Notes: generated from the sequence alone by a model not told the origin. DNA of 64,000 nucleotides from Nocardia mangyaensis (GCF_001886715.1 NZ_CP018082.1:7192001-7256000), one strand, 5' to 3'; shown: positions 8,603 to 18,007, numbered from the stretch's first letter. A program made the numbers and translations.

Positions 8603-9670
8603 CTACAGGTTTCGCGGGGCGCGGAACTGTTCGGTCGGGGCGTCGGTGAGAGAGTCGCGGCGGGCGCTCAGGATGCCGAGGACGATGCCGGCGATCAGGA
8701 GCAGGGCGCCGATGACGCCGAGGGTGATGGGGAGGGTCTTGCCGAAGAGGGAGAGCTTGTCGAGGCTTTCCTGGGTGACGGCGAGCTGGGCGTCGATCGT
8801 CTCGTCGTCGAAGACGAGGTGCGACTTGAGGGCGGTGACGTCGATCTGGTTGGCGCTGCGGCCGTAGAACAGGTGGATCTGCTCGCCGCCCTTGAGGACC
8901 GCGCCGGTCTTCGGCTCGACCCACACGTCGCGGGTGTTGGTGTAGAAGCGGGTCATGGTGACCGGCTCCTCACCTTCCAGGCCCCACTTGGCGGCGGGCA
9001 GGGTGAGCTTGTTGGTCGCGGCGGGGACGACGTCCCACATGTTGGTGACCGGGATCGACTGCCGGAAGTGGTACACCGGGACGCCCTTGATCTCGGACTC
9101 CTCGACGAACTCGATGTCGTAGGTCGCGCGGGCGTTGAGATCGAAGTACGGGTAGGACTTCTTCTCGGTGCCGATCGGGAAACGGTACTGCAGACCGACG
9201 CGCTGTGACGGATCGGCCACCGAGGCGCCCGAGGCGTCGACGTTGACCGCGATGGAACCGTTGGGCGAGGCATCGATCGGCGCGCCGGTGACGCGGTTCA
9301 GGGTGACCCGGTCGACCGAGGCGGTGAGCAAACCGGAGTCGCCGTCGCGGTCGTCGCGACGCAGCGTCTGGCCGGCCTGGACGGTCATCTCGTCGGCATC
9401 GGAGGGCTCCTCGACGGTGAGGAAGCGCTGCGAGACGATCGGGACATTGGTGTCGATCTTGGCCGAGCCCTCGGGCGAGGTGAGCGAACGCGAGTCCAGC
9501 ACAAGGCTTTCCTCGCCGGGCACGCTCTTGGCGATCGTGGTGATCCGCAGATCCAGCGGGGTCTTGGCGACCTTGTCCACGGTGTAGGTGGGAATCATGA
9601 CGGCGGCGGCGAGCAGCAGCGCGCCGAGGCCGACGAGGATGCAGGCGATGATCCTGCGCGCGCCGCTCAT
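8603..9670 (-). CDS. DUF3068 (PorA-family) envelope protein
   Basis: A 355-residue protein with an N-terminal membrane segment (about residues 6-28). A long extracytoplasmic domain follows, then a C-terminal membrane segment (about residues 312-335) before a short cytosolic tail. The pattern and motifs (PTYTVDKVAKTPLDL near the start, YPYFDLNARATYDIEF in the middle) fit DUF3068, annotated as PorA-family in mycolic-acid bacteria. The exact role is unproven. Its ATG overlaps the DUF2613 stop by 4 bp, so it is the last gene of the three-gene operon that starts at 10648. Confidence 0.85.
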   Translation of the reverse strand: MSGARRIIACILVGLGALLLAAAVMIPTYTVDKVAKTPLDLRITTIAKSVPGEESLVLDSRSLTSPEGSAKIDTNVPIVSQRFLTVEEPSDADEMTVQAGQTLRRDDRDGDSGLLTASVDRVTLNRVTGAPIDASPNGSIAVNVDASGASVADPSQRVGLQYRFPIGTEKKSYPYFDLNARATYDIEFVEESEIKGVPVYHFRQSIPVTNMWDVVPAATNKLTLPAAKWGLEGEEPVTMTRFYTNTRDVWVEPKTGAVLKGGEQIHLFYGRSANQIDVTALKSHLVFDDETIDAQLAVTQESLDKLSLFGKTLPITLGVIGALLLIAGIVLGILSARRDSLTDAPTEQFRAPRNL

Positions 9671-9837
9671 CGGCTGCCGTACTGCACGTCGCCCAGCAGC
9701 GAGGAACCGGGATCAGCGGTGGTCTCCGGTGCCGGGATCGAATTCTGTTGCGCGCCCGCGGTGATGCCGAACACGGCAATCACCCCGAGAATCGCGCCTG
9801 CCAGCCCGCTGAGCAGGCCGGGGACGGCAAACTTCAT
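9667..9837 (-). CDS. DUF2613 small membrane protein
   Basis: A 56-residue protein with one hydrophobic segment (LLSGLAGAILGVIAVFGIT) and a short polar C-terminus. Size and motif match DUF2613, a family of small mycobacterial and nocardial membrane proteins of unknown role. The ATG at 9837 is preferred over the upstream in-frame start because ggag lies 8 bases before it and the extra N-terminus is unlike the family. It overlaps the DUF3068 gene by 4 bp. Confidence 0.8.
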   Translation of the reverse strand: MKFAVPGLLSGLAGAILGVIAVFGITAGAQQNSIPAPETTADPGSSLLGDVQYGSR

Positions 9838-9865
9838 AGATCGAACTCCAATGCGAGGCGTCGAC

Positions 9866-10648
9866 TCAAGCGACGGTGAAGAACCCGAGGGTCGGGGCGA
9901 ACGAGCAGGTACGGGCTTCGCCATCGGCGTCGGTCGTGGTGAGCGAACCGGAGATCACCGCGGCGACGCGGCCGGTACCGGTGTCGGCGATGGCGGACAG
10001 GGTGGCGGGGCCATCGGGATTGATCGCGGCCTCGGTGGTCAGCGGTTGCACTCCGGTGCGGCGATTGTCGAGGTTGAGCCACTGCACGGTGAGCGGCGGG
10101 TCCTGTTCGACGGTAGGCGCTTCGGTTCCCAGCGCGGTGAACACGAAACCGGTCTGACCGGACGCGGGGCCGGGCGGGGGCAGTTCGGCCGGGCCGGGCA
10201 CGGCCAGCGCAGTGCCGATCGAATCGGAGGTCGGGCCGATGCAGCCCTTGCCGATGGTCGGGTAGAGGAACTGCGCGATGCGCGGGCCGTCGGCGGGCGG
10301 GAGGTCGGGACCGCCGCCGCCGCTGCCGTCGAGGAACGTGATGACCCGTTCCAGCGTCGATTTCACCTGCGCGGGGATGCCGGGCGTCGCCAGCAGCAGG
10401 CGCGCCTGGGCCAGGATCGCGGCCTGCCCGCTGTCGGCGATGGGGGCGGGCGCCGAGATTGCGCCTACGATCGTCGGTGCCAGCGCTGCCAGCGTCTCGG
10501 AGGGCACGTTCTCCGCGATCGCGGGAACGCCTGGCTGCGCCGAGGCAGGCTGTGGCGCAGCCATGGTCGGCGTCGGGGCGACGAGTGAAGCACTCGCCGC
10601 TAGTACGAGAGCAGACAAAACGGTCCGCGATCCTCGGGTGCGCAGCAC
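9866..10648 (-). CDS. Exported protein of unknown function
   Basis: A 260-residue protein with a clear Sec signal peptide (basic MLRTRGSR, hydrophobic core, cleavage near residue 30 after MA). The mature part is rich in Pro and Ala, with two Cys (in KGCIGP and RTCSF). The second half looks beta-rich and ends GFFTVA. No family is recognised. The GTG start has an aagga ribosome site about 10 bases upstream. It is the first gene of the operon with DUF2613 (28 bp downstream) and DUF3068, and is divergent from the TetR gene, a possible regulator. Confidence 0.75.
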   Translation of the reverse strand: MLRTRGSRTVLSALVLAASASLVAPTPTMAAPQPASAQPGVPAIAENVPSETLAALAPTIVGAISAPAPIADSGQAAILAQARLLLATPGIPAQVKSTLERVITFLDGSGGGGPDLPPADGPRIAQFLYPTIGKGCIGPTSDSIGTALAVPGPAELPPPGPASGQTGFVFTALGTEAPTVEQDPPLTVQWLNLDNRRTGVQPLTTEAAINPDGPATLSAIADTGTGRVAAVISGSLTTTDADGEARTCSFAPTLGFFTVA

Positions 10649-10732
10649 TGGTCAGCCGTCCTTCTTTTCATGGGATGAATGAGGCACACCGGAAATGTCA
10701 GTGTGATCCCGGGTTTCAGATACTTTGGAGAG

Positions 10733-11353
10733 GTGACTACAGCGGACAGACGGTATGGGGGTCGTACAGTCGTCGCGCGTAAGGCCGAGCGGCGCCAGCG
10801 GTTCCTGGAAGCAGCTACGCGAATCTTCGCCGAACGTGGCTACGCGACGTGTTCGCTCGCCGAGGTGTGTGCGGCGGCGGGCCTGTCCAAGCGGCAGTTC
10901 TACGAGGAGTTCGAGACCCGCGAAGACGTCCTCACCGCGGCCTACGACCGGATCCAGGACGACGCCGCGGCCGCGGTCGGCGCCGCGCTGGTCGCACTGG
11001 ATGCGCCGACCGATCCCGAGACGGCACTGCGCACCGGTCTGGCCGCGTACCTGGAATCGCTGGGTTCGGATCCGTACCGCGCCAAGGTCGCCCTCATCGA
11101 GGTGGTCGGCGTGAGCGACCGAATGGAGGATCGTCGACGCGCGCGGCGCCACGCCTGGTCGGCGTTGATCGAAACCGCGCTGGCCGGAATCGGCGTGCGG
11201 CTGCGCGGTGACGCGCAGCTGACCACCGCGTTGATCACGGGGGCGGTCAACGGTGTGGCGCACGAGTGGCTGCTGCGCGAGACCCGACCACCGGTCGAGG
11301 ACCTGGTGGATCTGCTGACCGGCGCCGCGTTGTCGCTGATCGATATCGAATGA
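10733..11353 (+). CDS. TetR-family transcriptional regulator
   Basis: About 206 residues. The N-terminal helix-turn-helix is clear (RQRFLEAATRIFAERGY, then SLAEVCAAAGLSKRQFYEEF), followed by a helical ligand domain of the TetR_C type. The GTG at 10733 is chosen; an in-frame ATG at 10679 would add 18 residues that look non-coding. A possible -10 (gatact, 10719-10724) would put the transcript start at or next to the GTG, so the mRNA may be leaderless. It is divergent from the exported-protein/DUF2613/DUF3068 operon, which it may control. Confidence 0.88.
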   Translation: MTTADRRYGGRTVVARKAERRQRFLEAATRIFAERGYATCSLAEVCAAAGLSKRQFYEEFETREDVLTAAYDRIQDDAAAAVGAALVALDAPTDPETALRTGLAAYLESLGSDPYRAKVALIEVVGVSDRMEDRRRARRHAWSALIETALAGIGVRLRGDAQLTTALITGAVNGVAHEWLLRETRPPVEDLVDLLTGAALSLIDIE

Positions 11354-11660
11354 GTTCTGCGCAGCCGACGACACGGTGGCAAATTCGCGCACATGCCGCC
11401 TACTCAACCAACTCCCTCTCCGGACATTGTGAGACCGATCGGCTCCACAGTGTGGGGGGAGAGTTTGACATAGTAGTGACCCAGATCGCAATGGCTCGAT
11501 TTCTGAGACCGGCATCACCAGCGGTGATAGGCGATTGCTTGGTTACCCACGAGTTGCCTTCGCCACGATAACGCGCCGGACCAGCACTGGACCATCGACC
11601 AGTAAGTTGATCTTGGTCCTTTCGGTCAGCTAATATTTGGCTACCAGAAGTTCGGGTCGG
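11354..11660. other. Non-coding interval without recognised features
   Basis: These 307 bases lie between the TetR stop and the convergent kinase gene. The sequence is less GC-rich than its surroundings, especially at 11450-11500 and 11600-11645. There is an isolated ttgaca at about 11465 without a matching -10, and a small dyad (atcacc/ggtgat) near 11515. No gene or strong terminator was seen. Confidence 0.5.
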
Positions 11661-13469
11661 TCAGGACTTGCGCAGCACGCCCGTGATGGATCCGAGGAGA
11701 CCCGGCGTGCTGTAGCGGAGGGTGCCGTCACGCTCGAGGGTGACCGTCGAGGTGGCGCCGTCGTCGACGCAACTGCTGCCGGTGGTGGTGAGCCTGGCCC
11801 GGAATTCGAGGCGCCGCTCGCTCGCCGCGGTCAGCGTCTCGGCCCGATCGCAGCGCTCGCCGGCGACCGCGCCGGTGTTCGCCGAACTGGCCAGCTCCTC
11901 ACCGACGCTGCCCGCGCCGATGCTCAGCTCGATGGTGAAGCGAACCGGGCCGTCGGCGGCCTGCCCGGACCAGTCGCCGAGGAACGCGTCCGGGACGGTG
12001 TCGGCGGAGTTCTCGGTCTCGGTCGGCACCACCACCGAGCTCGCGACGGTGTCACCATCGGGTTGGTCGCGCATTTGGGTGCCGATCAGGAAGGCGCCCC
12101 CCGCCGCGGCCGCGAGGACGGCCACGATGGCGACCGTCAGCAGCACGCGGGTTCGGCGGGTCCGGTCGCGTCGCGGACCGGGTCCCGAACCGCCGGTGGG
12201 TGCGGGGGAGGACTGCCATGGCCCCTGGCCACCGACCTGTCGTCGCACGGTCGCGTCCACGAGGGGGTTCTGGCCCGTCGCAGTGGGATGGTTCGGGGCC
12301 GAGGACTCCGGATGCGCGGCGGAGACACCCGGCCGACTCGGCGACGGGTAGTCCCGGTGCGCCGCGGCGGACCAGCCCGGCGATGACGCATCCCGCCGCC
12401 AACCGGGCTCGGTGACCGGTGGCCAGCTCGGCGCCGAAGTCTCCGGTGACGTGCTAGGGATCAGGCCGCCGCTACCCGAAGGCAGGCGCGGGGCCGAGGT
12501 GTCAGTCGGGGCGGCAGCGGCCGCGCCGCCGGTGACCGGGCGATTCGGGTCCGCGGTGATGGTGGTGTCGAGCTCGGGCGGACCCGAATCGAGGTCGAGG
12601 AGTCGGATCGCACGGACGCTGACCTCCTCGAGAACCGCGGGCGGCAGCCAACCGGAGCGTTCGGGCTTGCCGAGGGTGGCGAGTTCGGTGCGGAGCTGCT
12701 GGGGAGTGGGACGGGCGGCGGGGTCCTTGGCGAGACACGCGGTAACGACAGGGCGCAGGGACGACGGCAGCGAATCGACGCGGGGTTGCTCGTAGACGAT
12801 CCGCCACAGCATCTGGACGAGCTCGGCGCTGCCGAACGGGCCGTGCCCCGAGGCGGCGAAGATGAGCACCCCGCCGAGGGCGAACACATCGCAGGCGGGA
12901 CCGAGCGGTTCGCCACTCACCTGTTCCGGGCACATGAAACCCGGTGAGCCGATGACCCTTCCGGTGGTGGTGAGCGCGGAATCCTCCACGGCGCGGGCGA
13001 TGCCGAAGTCGATCACCTTGGGTCCGTCGATCGCCAGCATCACGTTCGACGGTTTGAGATCGCGATGCACGATGCCGGCCGCGTGCACCGCCACCAGTGC
13101 TTCGACCAACCCTCGCGCCAGCGCGAGCAGGGTCGGTTCGGCGAAGGGGCCGAACCGGGTGACAGCATCCGAAAGCGACAGTCCGGCCACGTATCCGGTG
13201 GCCAGCCAGGGAGGATCCGCATCCACGTCGGCGTCGAGCACGGGCGCGGTGAACGCGCTGCCGACTCGTTGTGCGGCGGCCACCTCCCGGCGGAACCGCG
13301 TGCGGAACTCCGGGTCGCCCACCAGATCCGGCCGGATGACCTTCACCGCGACGGTGCGCCCGCCCGAGTTGCGGCCCAGATACACCTTGCCCATGCCACC
13401 GGCGCCGAGCACACCGAGCAGGCGGTAGTCGCCGATCCGACGGGGATCGTTCGAGCCGAGCTGTTCCAC
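11661..13469 (-). CDS. Membrane Ser/Thr protein kinase (PASTA-less Pkn type)
   Basis: A 602-residue eukaryotic-like kinase. The glycine loop is GAGGMGKVY, with the ATP lysine at K43, catalytic D137 in HRDLKPSN and D154 in DFG, followed by a PEQ motif. A Pro/Ser-rich juxtamembrane linker (about residues 270-430) leads to one membrane helix (about 440-462) and an outside domain of about 140 residues with two Cys. That domain is not of PASTA type. It would phosphorylate cytosolic proteins in response to an unknown envelope signal. The GTG at 13469 has a ggaggg site 7 bases upstream and matches the kinase N-terminus better than the start at 13508. Confidence 0.93.
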   Translation of the reverse strand: MEQLGSNDPRRIGDYRLLGVLGAGGMGKVYLGRNSGGRTVAVKVIRPDLVGDPEFRTRFRREVAAAQRVGSAFTAPVLDADVDADPPWLATGYVAGLSLSDAVTRFGPFAEPTLLALARGLVEALVAVHAAGIVHRDLKPSNVMLAIDGPKVIDFGIARAVEDSALTTTGRVIGSPGFMCPEQVSGEPLGPACDVFALGGVLIFAASGHGPFGSAELVQMLWRIVYEQPRVDSLPSSLRPVVTACLAKDPAARPTPQQLRTELATLGKPERSGWLPPAVLEEVSVRAIRLLDLDSGPPELDTTITADPNRPVTGGAAAAAPTDTSAPRLPSGSGGLIPSTSPETSAPSWPPVTEPGWRRDASSPGWSAAAHRDYPSPSRPGVSAAHPESSAPNHPTATGQNPLVDATVRRQVGGQGPWQSSPAPTGGSGPGPRRDRTRRTRVLLTVAIVAVLAAAAGGAFLIGTQMRDQPDGDTVASSVVVPTETENSADTVPDAFLGDWSGQAADGPVRFTIELSIGAGSVGEELASSANTGAVAGERCDRAETLTAASERRLEFRARLTTTGSSCVDDGATSTVTLERDGTLRYSTPGLLGSITGVLRKS

Positions 13470-13575
13470 CGCCGAACCCTCCGGATAAGAGCAATGCCTC
13501 CCGGCCACTGTAACCGCAGGAGGCGCCCTGGCACCGGCCCCGATCGGCGGCTCGTGACCGGTGCGCGAGGCCGTC

Positions 13576-14472
13576 CTACAAGTCCGCCAGGGCGATGCCG
13601 GTCAGTGGACTACCGAGGCGGACCAGTTCGGTGTCGGTTCCGGTGCCGAGGTCGACCAGGCGGATGGATCCGCCCAGTTCGCTGACGTAGAAGTGCCGGT
13701 CGTAGCCGGTGACGCCGATCGCCTCGCGGTAGCCGCGCGAAATGATCCGTGGGGCGCCGACTTCCGGCTGCACGGTCGCCTCGTAGAGGGCATTGCCCTC
13801 GGGGCGAGCGCCGCGGTCGGTCCAGATCAGGTGGCCCGCGCCGCGGAGCTCGAGGTCGATCGGTTCGGGCAGGCCCTGCCAGAGCAGTTCGACGTCGGGG
13901 CGGTCGTCGGGGGTCGCGCCGGGGGGCAGATCGATGGGGGCGCGGAAGATGCGGCCGTCACCGCCCTTGGCGGCGCCCTTCTGGGTCCAGTAGACGAGGC
14001 GGCGGTCCAGATCGAGGCAGATGCCGACACACCAGTTGCGGGTGATCCGCGCGTCGGTCTCGCCCATGCCGGTGACCACCAGCGGCCGCAGGTCACCGCC
14101 GTCGAGGTCGCAGGTGAGCACGGCCATACCCTCGCGGTCACACCAGTACAGCCTGCCCGCCTCGAAATCGGCGGTGAGCTGCTTGCCGGTGGTGAACGCG
14201 CCGACCGGCACGATGGTGACGCGGTTTCCACCGTCGAGATCGACTCGTTCGAGCGAACCGTTGCGGGTGAAGAACTCCGGTTCGGTCCCCGGCTGCGCGC
14301 CGGGGTCGGGTCTGCCCATGTTGGTCCAGTAGATGTGGCCGCGCAGCTGGTCGACGACGATGCCATCGGGCATCTGGTCCAGGCCGTCGACCAGGGTGCG
14401 CACCGCGCTGCCGTCGAGCGAGATGGCGTGCATGGCGGCGGCTTTCAGATCGAGTGCGAGCAACTCGGTCAT
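13576..14472 (-). CDS. YWTD-type beta-propeller protein
   Basis: A 298-residue protein built of repeats resembling LDL-receptor class B/YWTD blades (HIYWTNMG, RLYWCDREG, LVYWTQKG, LIWTDRG), so a six-bladed propeller is likely. It has no signal peptide. The start is 11 bp downstream of the 3-hydroxyacyl-CoA dehydrogenase stop on the same strand, which suggests an operon. Its role is unknown; binding or scaffolding is more likely than catalysis from what can be seen. Confidence 0.8.
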   Translation of the reverse strand: MTELLALDLKAAAMHAISLDGSAVRTLVDGLDQMPDGIVVDQLRGHIYWTNMGRPDPGAQPGTEPEFFTRNGSLERVDLDGGNRVTIVPVGAFTTGKQLTADFEAGRLYWCDREGMAVLTCDLDGGDLRPLVVTGMGETDARITRNWCVGICLDLDRRLVYWTQKGAAKGGDGRIFRAPIDLPPGATPDDRPDVELLWQGLPEPIDLELRGAGHLIWTDRGARPEGNALYEATVQPEVGAPRIISRGYREAIGVTGYDRHFYVSELGGSIRLVDLGTGTDTELVRLGSPLTGIALADL

Positions 14473-14482
14473 GGCCGGGGCC

Positions 14483-15352
14483 CTACTTCGGCTTCGGGTA
14501 GTCGTCGTAGAAGCCCTCGCCGGTCTTCACGCCGAGCTTGCCCGCGTCGACATACCTGTGCAGCAGTGCGCGCGGTCCGTCGGGCAGATTCGGGTTCTCC
14601 TTCGCGTAGTGATCCTCGATGTCGAGCACCACGTCCAGGCCGACCTGATCCATCATCCGGAACGGACCGGCCTTGGTGCCGAAGTTCAGCGCGAACATCT
14701 CGTCGACGTCCTCGGGGATGGAGACGCCCTCGTAGACCACCTCGAGCGCTTCGCGTTTGATGGCCGCCCAGATCCGGTTGAAGATGAAGCCGGTGCTCTC
14801 CTCACGGCACAGGAACGGGTGCAGGCCGTACTCCGGGAGGGTCTCGAGCACGAAGTCGAGCACGTCCTGGCGGGTCTCGCCGTCGGACATCACATCGAGC
14901 ACCGTCGACTGCGGCGGCATGTAGAAGTGAGTGTTGAGCATCCGATCGCGGGTCCGCAGTCCCTCGGTGAACAGCCGGCTGGCATAAGACGAGGAGTTGG
15001 AGCTGACGATCGCGTCGGCATCGGCCTGGGTGTCGAGCTGGGCGAAGATCTGCTTCTTCAGATCCAGGATCTCCGGCACCGCCTCGACCACCAGCCACGC
15101 GCCGGCGACCGCGGTGGCCTGGTCGGACTCGTACTCGACGGCGCCCGGCGAGCCGTCGGTGACCTGCGCGGCCACTGCGGGCAGCTGCTCGCGAACGAAG
15201 GCCACCGCCGCGGCGCCCGTTTCGGCGTGTGGGTCGGTGATGCGCACCGTGCCGCCTCTGGTCGCGAACATCAGCGCGATCCGTCTGCCGAGGGTACCCG
15301 CTCCGATGACGGTGACCGGTCGCTGGCGATGATTCTGCGGAACACTGCTCAC
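14483..15352 (-). CDS. 3-hydroxyacyl-CoA dehydrogenase
   Basis: A 289-residue NAD-dependent dehydrogenase. The Rossmann motif GAGTLGRRIA lies near residue 17, with the second-strand acidic residue in RITDPH. The SNSSS segment and the catalytic His of NTHFYMPP (near residue 138) are followed by the helical dimerisation domain (GFIFNRIWAAIKREAL and GPFRMMDQVGLD). It oxidises 3-hydroxyacyl-CoA to 3-oxoacyl-CoA or acts on a related 3-hydroxy acid. Most likely it is transcribed with the YWTD propeller gene. It is divergent from the DUF445 gene across 195 bp. Confidence 0.9.
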   Translation of the reverse strand: MSSVPQNHRQRPVTVIGAGTLGRRIALMFATRGGTVRITDPHAETGAAAVAFVREQLPAVAAQVTDGSPGAVEYESDQATAVAGAWLVVEAVPEILDLKKQIFAQLDTQADADAIVSSNSSSYASRLFTEGLRTRDRMLNTHFYMPPQSTVLDVMSDGETRQDVLDFVLETLPEYGLHPFLCREESTGFIFNRIWAAIKREALEVVYEGVSIPEDVDEMFALNFGTKAGPFRMMDQVGLDVVLDIEDHYAKENPNLPDGPRALLHRYVDAGKLGVKTGEGFYDDYPKPK

Positions 15353-15547
15353 GACGACTCCCTCTGCACAGGTGACGGGGAAGAACTCGATAACCGCAGC
15401 CTAGCGCCGATGAGTGGACCGCTCGGCTGTCACAGCGCTCACGTTATGGCCCTTCTGCCCTCGGCACCCGTCGCGACCGGTAAGAATGTGGTTGCCTATA
15501 TCCTCACGTTTCATGTATCTCGCGCGTCAGCACTAGGGGGCTCCTCG

Positions 15548-16903
15548 ATGACCACACTGGCCTCCGGACTCTTCATCAACTGGGAAGAGCTGACGGGGCA
15601 GTCGAAGTTCGTGGTCGATCTGGTGAGTTTTCCGATCTTCAGCGCGCTGGCGGGCTGGCTGACCAACTGGACCGGCGTGCTGATGCTGTTCTGGCCGCTG
15701 ATGTTCAAGGGCTTCCGGGTCCCGATGCTGCACGTGCTGTACCCGTATCTGCCGCGCCGGGTCCAGGTGCTGCCGACCTTCTCCGGTGACGGGCGCCAGC
15801 TCGGGTTCCAGGGCTTCATCCCCGCGCGCTCGGAGAAGATGGCCAGCATCTGTGTGGACAAGGCACTGATGCGGATCGGCAGCCCCCGCGACTTCATCCA
15901 CGAGCTCGACCTCGACGGAATCGGCGACTACCTGGCCGAACGGTCGCGCGAGCAGGTGCAACCGATCGTCGACGACATCATGTACCGGGAGAATCCCGAC
16001 CTGTGGCGCTCGCTGCCCCGACAGGTGAAGCAGGCCGTGTACCAGCGGGTCGACCGACAGCTGCCCGCGCTGTGCCGGCGCGCGTTCGAAAGCCTGGGCG
16101 ACAACATCGACCAGATCCTCGACGTGAAGAACTTCGTGATCCGGTACCTGGACCGCAACCCGTCCATTCTCAAGGACCTGACCACCACGATCGCCGCGCC
16201 GGAGCTGAAGTTCATGGCGCGGATCGGTCTGCTCGGCGCGCCGTTCGGCCTGATCCTCGCGCTGTATCTGCACGTGCACTCGCAGATTCCCTACTGGGGG
16301 GCGATTCCGGCGTGGGTGATCGTGCTGTTCGCCTCGGCGATGATCGGGGTGACGGTGAATGTCATCGCGATCAAGATGGTGTTCGAGCCGGGTGATCCGC
16401 AGCCGCGTTACAAGTACCTGTGGCGCCAGGCGCTGCTGGCCAAGCGCCAGCCCCAGGCGGCGACCGATCTCGCGCATATCCTGGCCTACCAGGTGCTGAC
16501 CGTGGAGAATCTGTCCAACGAGCTGCTGGAAGGCCCCAACGGCGACAAGACCAAGCAGCTGATCGAGCGGGTCGTCTCCGAGGAGATCCACAAGCAGCTC
16601 GGGCCGACGGCGTTCATGGTGCGCGCGGCGATGGGCAAGAAGCAGTTCGAGAACCTGGCCATCTCGGGCGCGGGGGCCGGCCTGAGCTTGGCGCCCGGCA
16701 TGGTCGAGGACGAGCAGTTCGTGCTGGAGCAGGCCAAGAAGATCGACGAGTTCGCCGCGCGCAAGCTGCGCACGCTGACCCCCGGTGAGTTCATGGAGAT
16801 GTTCTACGCCTCGGTGGAACAGGACGCCTGGCTGCTGTACCTGCACGGCGCTGTGCTCGGTATCGGCGTCGGCGCGCTCCACCTGCTGATCTTCGGCTGG
16901 TAG
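15548..16903 (+). CDS. DUF445-family membrane protein
   Basis: A 451-residue protein with an N-terminal hydrophobic hairpin (FPIFSALAGWLTNW and the next helix), a long soluble helical middle, a central membrane pair (about residues 220-275), and a C-terminal hydrophobic segment (YLHGAVLGIGVGALHLLIF). This matches DUF445, a family of unknown role found in the cytoplasmic membrane. The ATG at 15548 has an aggggg ribosome site. The open frame continues upstream to 14333, but that part is antisense to the dehydrogenase and is not coding. Confidence 0.87.
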   Translation: MTTLASGLFINWEELTGQSKFVVDLVSFPIFSALAGWLTNWTGVLMLFWPLMFKGFRVPMLHVLYPYLPRRVQVLPTFSGDGRQLGFQGFIPARSEKMASICVDKALMRIGSPRDFIHELDLDGIGDYLAERSREQVQPIVDDIMYRENPDLWRSLPRQVKQAVYQRVDRQLPALCRRAFESLGDNIDQILDVKNFVIRYLDRNPSILKDLTTTIAAPELKFMARIGLLGAPFGLILALYLHVHSQIPYWGAIPAWVIVLFASAMIGVTVNVIAIKMVFEPGDPQPRYKYLWRQALLAKRQPQAATDLAHILAYQVLTVENLSNELLEGPNGDKTKQLIERVVSEEIHKQLGPTAFMVRAAMGKKQFENLAISGAGAGLSLAPGMVEDEQFVLEQAKKIDEFAARKLRTLTPGEFMEMFYASVEQDAWLLYLHGAVLGIGVGALHLLIFGW

Positions 16904-16966
16904 GTACGCCGCTAATAACAAGCACGCGTGCTTGCATTTTTCCGATGCCGCTGCGATGGTTGACGC

Positions 16967-17758
16967 ATGGCCGACCTCGCTGCCCTGCTCGACGATTTCG
17001 CCGCGGAATGCGCGGATCTGGAAACCCTGGTAGCGCCGCTGACCCCGGCGCAGTGGCAGACACCCACCCCGGCCCCACGCTGGGACATCGCCACCCAGAT
17101 CGCCCACCTGACCTGGACCGATGAAGTGTCGCTGCTGGCCGTCACCGATGGCGAGACCTTCGCCGAACTGCTGGCCGAGGCCGTGCCGAAGATGCTCACC
17201 TTCGTCGACGAAGGCGCCGAGGAGATCGCGCGCATCGCCCCCGCCGAGCTGCTCGAGCGCTGGCGCACCGGCCGCGCGAACCTGATCGCCGCGCTGGGCG
17301 CGGTGCCGCCCGGCACCAAGCTGCCCTGGTTCGGCCCGCCCATGAGCCCCGCGTCGATGGTGTCGGCCCGCATCATGGAGACCTGGGCGCATGGTCAAGA
17401 CGTCGCCGACGCCCTCGGCGCCACCCGAACGCCGACCGCCCGCCTGCGCACCGTCGCCCACATCAGTGTCCGCGCACGCAACTACGCCTACCTGGTCAAC
17501 GGCGAATCCGGCCCCGCCGACGAATTCCGGGTGGAACTCAGCGCCCCCGACGGCACCCTGTGGACCTGGGGCCCCGAAGACGCCCCCCAGCGCATCACCG
17601 GCCCCGCCCTCGACTTCTGCCAGGTGGCCACCCAGCGTCGCCACCGCGCCGACACCGCCCTGGCCACCGAAGGCCCCGACGCCGACCACTGGCTCACCAT
17701 CGCCCAAGCCTTCGCCGGCCCACCCGGCCCAGGCAGACAAGCAGGCCAGTTCACCTGA
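16967..17758 (+). CDS. TIGR03084-family protein (mycothiol-dependent maleylpyruvate isomerase-like)
   Basis: A 263-residue protein with an N-terminal DinB/MDMPI four-helix fold. The metal-site pattern is visible as His in QIAHLTW and in METWAHGQDVADAL. A C-terminal sterol-carrier-like domain follows, from about residue 180. It fits TIGR03084, an actinobacterial family related to mycothiol-dependent enzymes; the substrate is unknown. It is a likely metal-dependent transferase or isomerase of the cytosol. It lies 63 bp after DUF445 on the same strand. Confidence 0.85.
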   Translation: MADLAALLDDFAAECADLETLVAPLTPAQWQTPTPAPRWDIATQIAHLTWTDEVSLLAVTDGETFAELLAEAVPKMLTFVDEGAEEIARIAPAELLERWRTGRANLIAALGAVPPGTKLPWFGPPMSPASMVSARIMETWAHGQDVADALGATRTPTARLRTVAHISVRARNYAYLVNGESGPADEFRVELSAPDGTLWTWGPEDAPQRITGPALDFCQVATQRRHRADTALATEGPDADHWLTIAQAFAGPPGPGRQAGQFT

Positions 17759-17795
17759 CCAGCCCCACCGCACTCCCGGCCACACGGCACCCGTC

Positions 17796-17934
17796 AAGTC
17801 CGCCACCTACCGCACCACCAGCCACATCACCAACACTGAAGTCCGCCACCTACCGCACCACCAGCCACATCACCAACACTGAAGTCCGCCACCTGCCGCG
17901 CTACCAGCCACATCACCAACACTGAAGTCCGCCA
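17796..17934. repeat. 43-bp tandem repeat, 3 full copies plus a partial fourth
   Basis: Units start at 17796, 17839, 17882 and 17925, exactly 43 bp apart. Copies 1 and 2 are identical; copy 3 differs at a few bases; copy 4 stops after about 10 bases. Each contains aagtccgccacct and cacatcaccaacactg. The period is not a multiple of 3 and the array lies after a stop codon, so it is non-coding. Confidence 0.92.
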
Positions 17935-18007
17935 TGACCGCACTCCCAGCCCCGCACCCGCGACCCCGAGGAGCGGCGGCCGCGAAGCGGCCGGTCGCGG
18001 CCGGGTC

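Noticed and set aside
11450..11500. Promoter with ttgaca near 11465
   Set aside because: No -10 element at the right distance and no gene downstream on the plus strand before the convergent kinase gene.
14333..15547. N-terminal extension of the DUF445 ORF
   Set aside because: It is antisense to the 3-hydroxyacyl-CoA dehydrogenase and has no similarity to DUF445; the ATG at 15548 has its own ribosome site.
16967..17758. DNA-damage-inducible DinB-fold polymerase partner
   Set aside because: The name overlap refers to the DinB four-helix metal fold of MDMPI-type enzymes, which is unrelated to polymerase IV at 3777-4850.
15533..17806. 757-codon minus-strand ORF
   Set aside because: It is a shadow of the DUF445 and TIGR03084 genes; its composition is low-complexity and no motif is present.
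17796..17934. CRISPR array
   Set aside because: The 43-bp units are directly adjacent with no unique spacers, and no cas gene is nearby.
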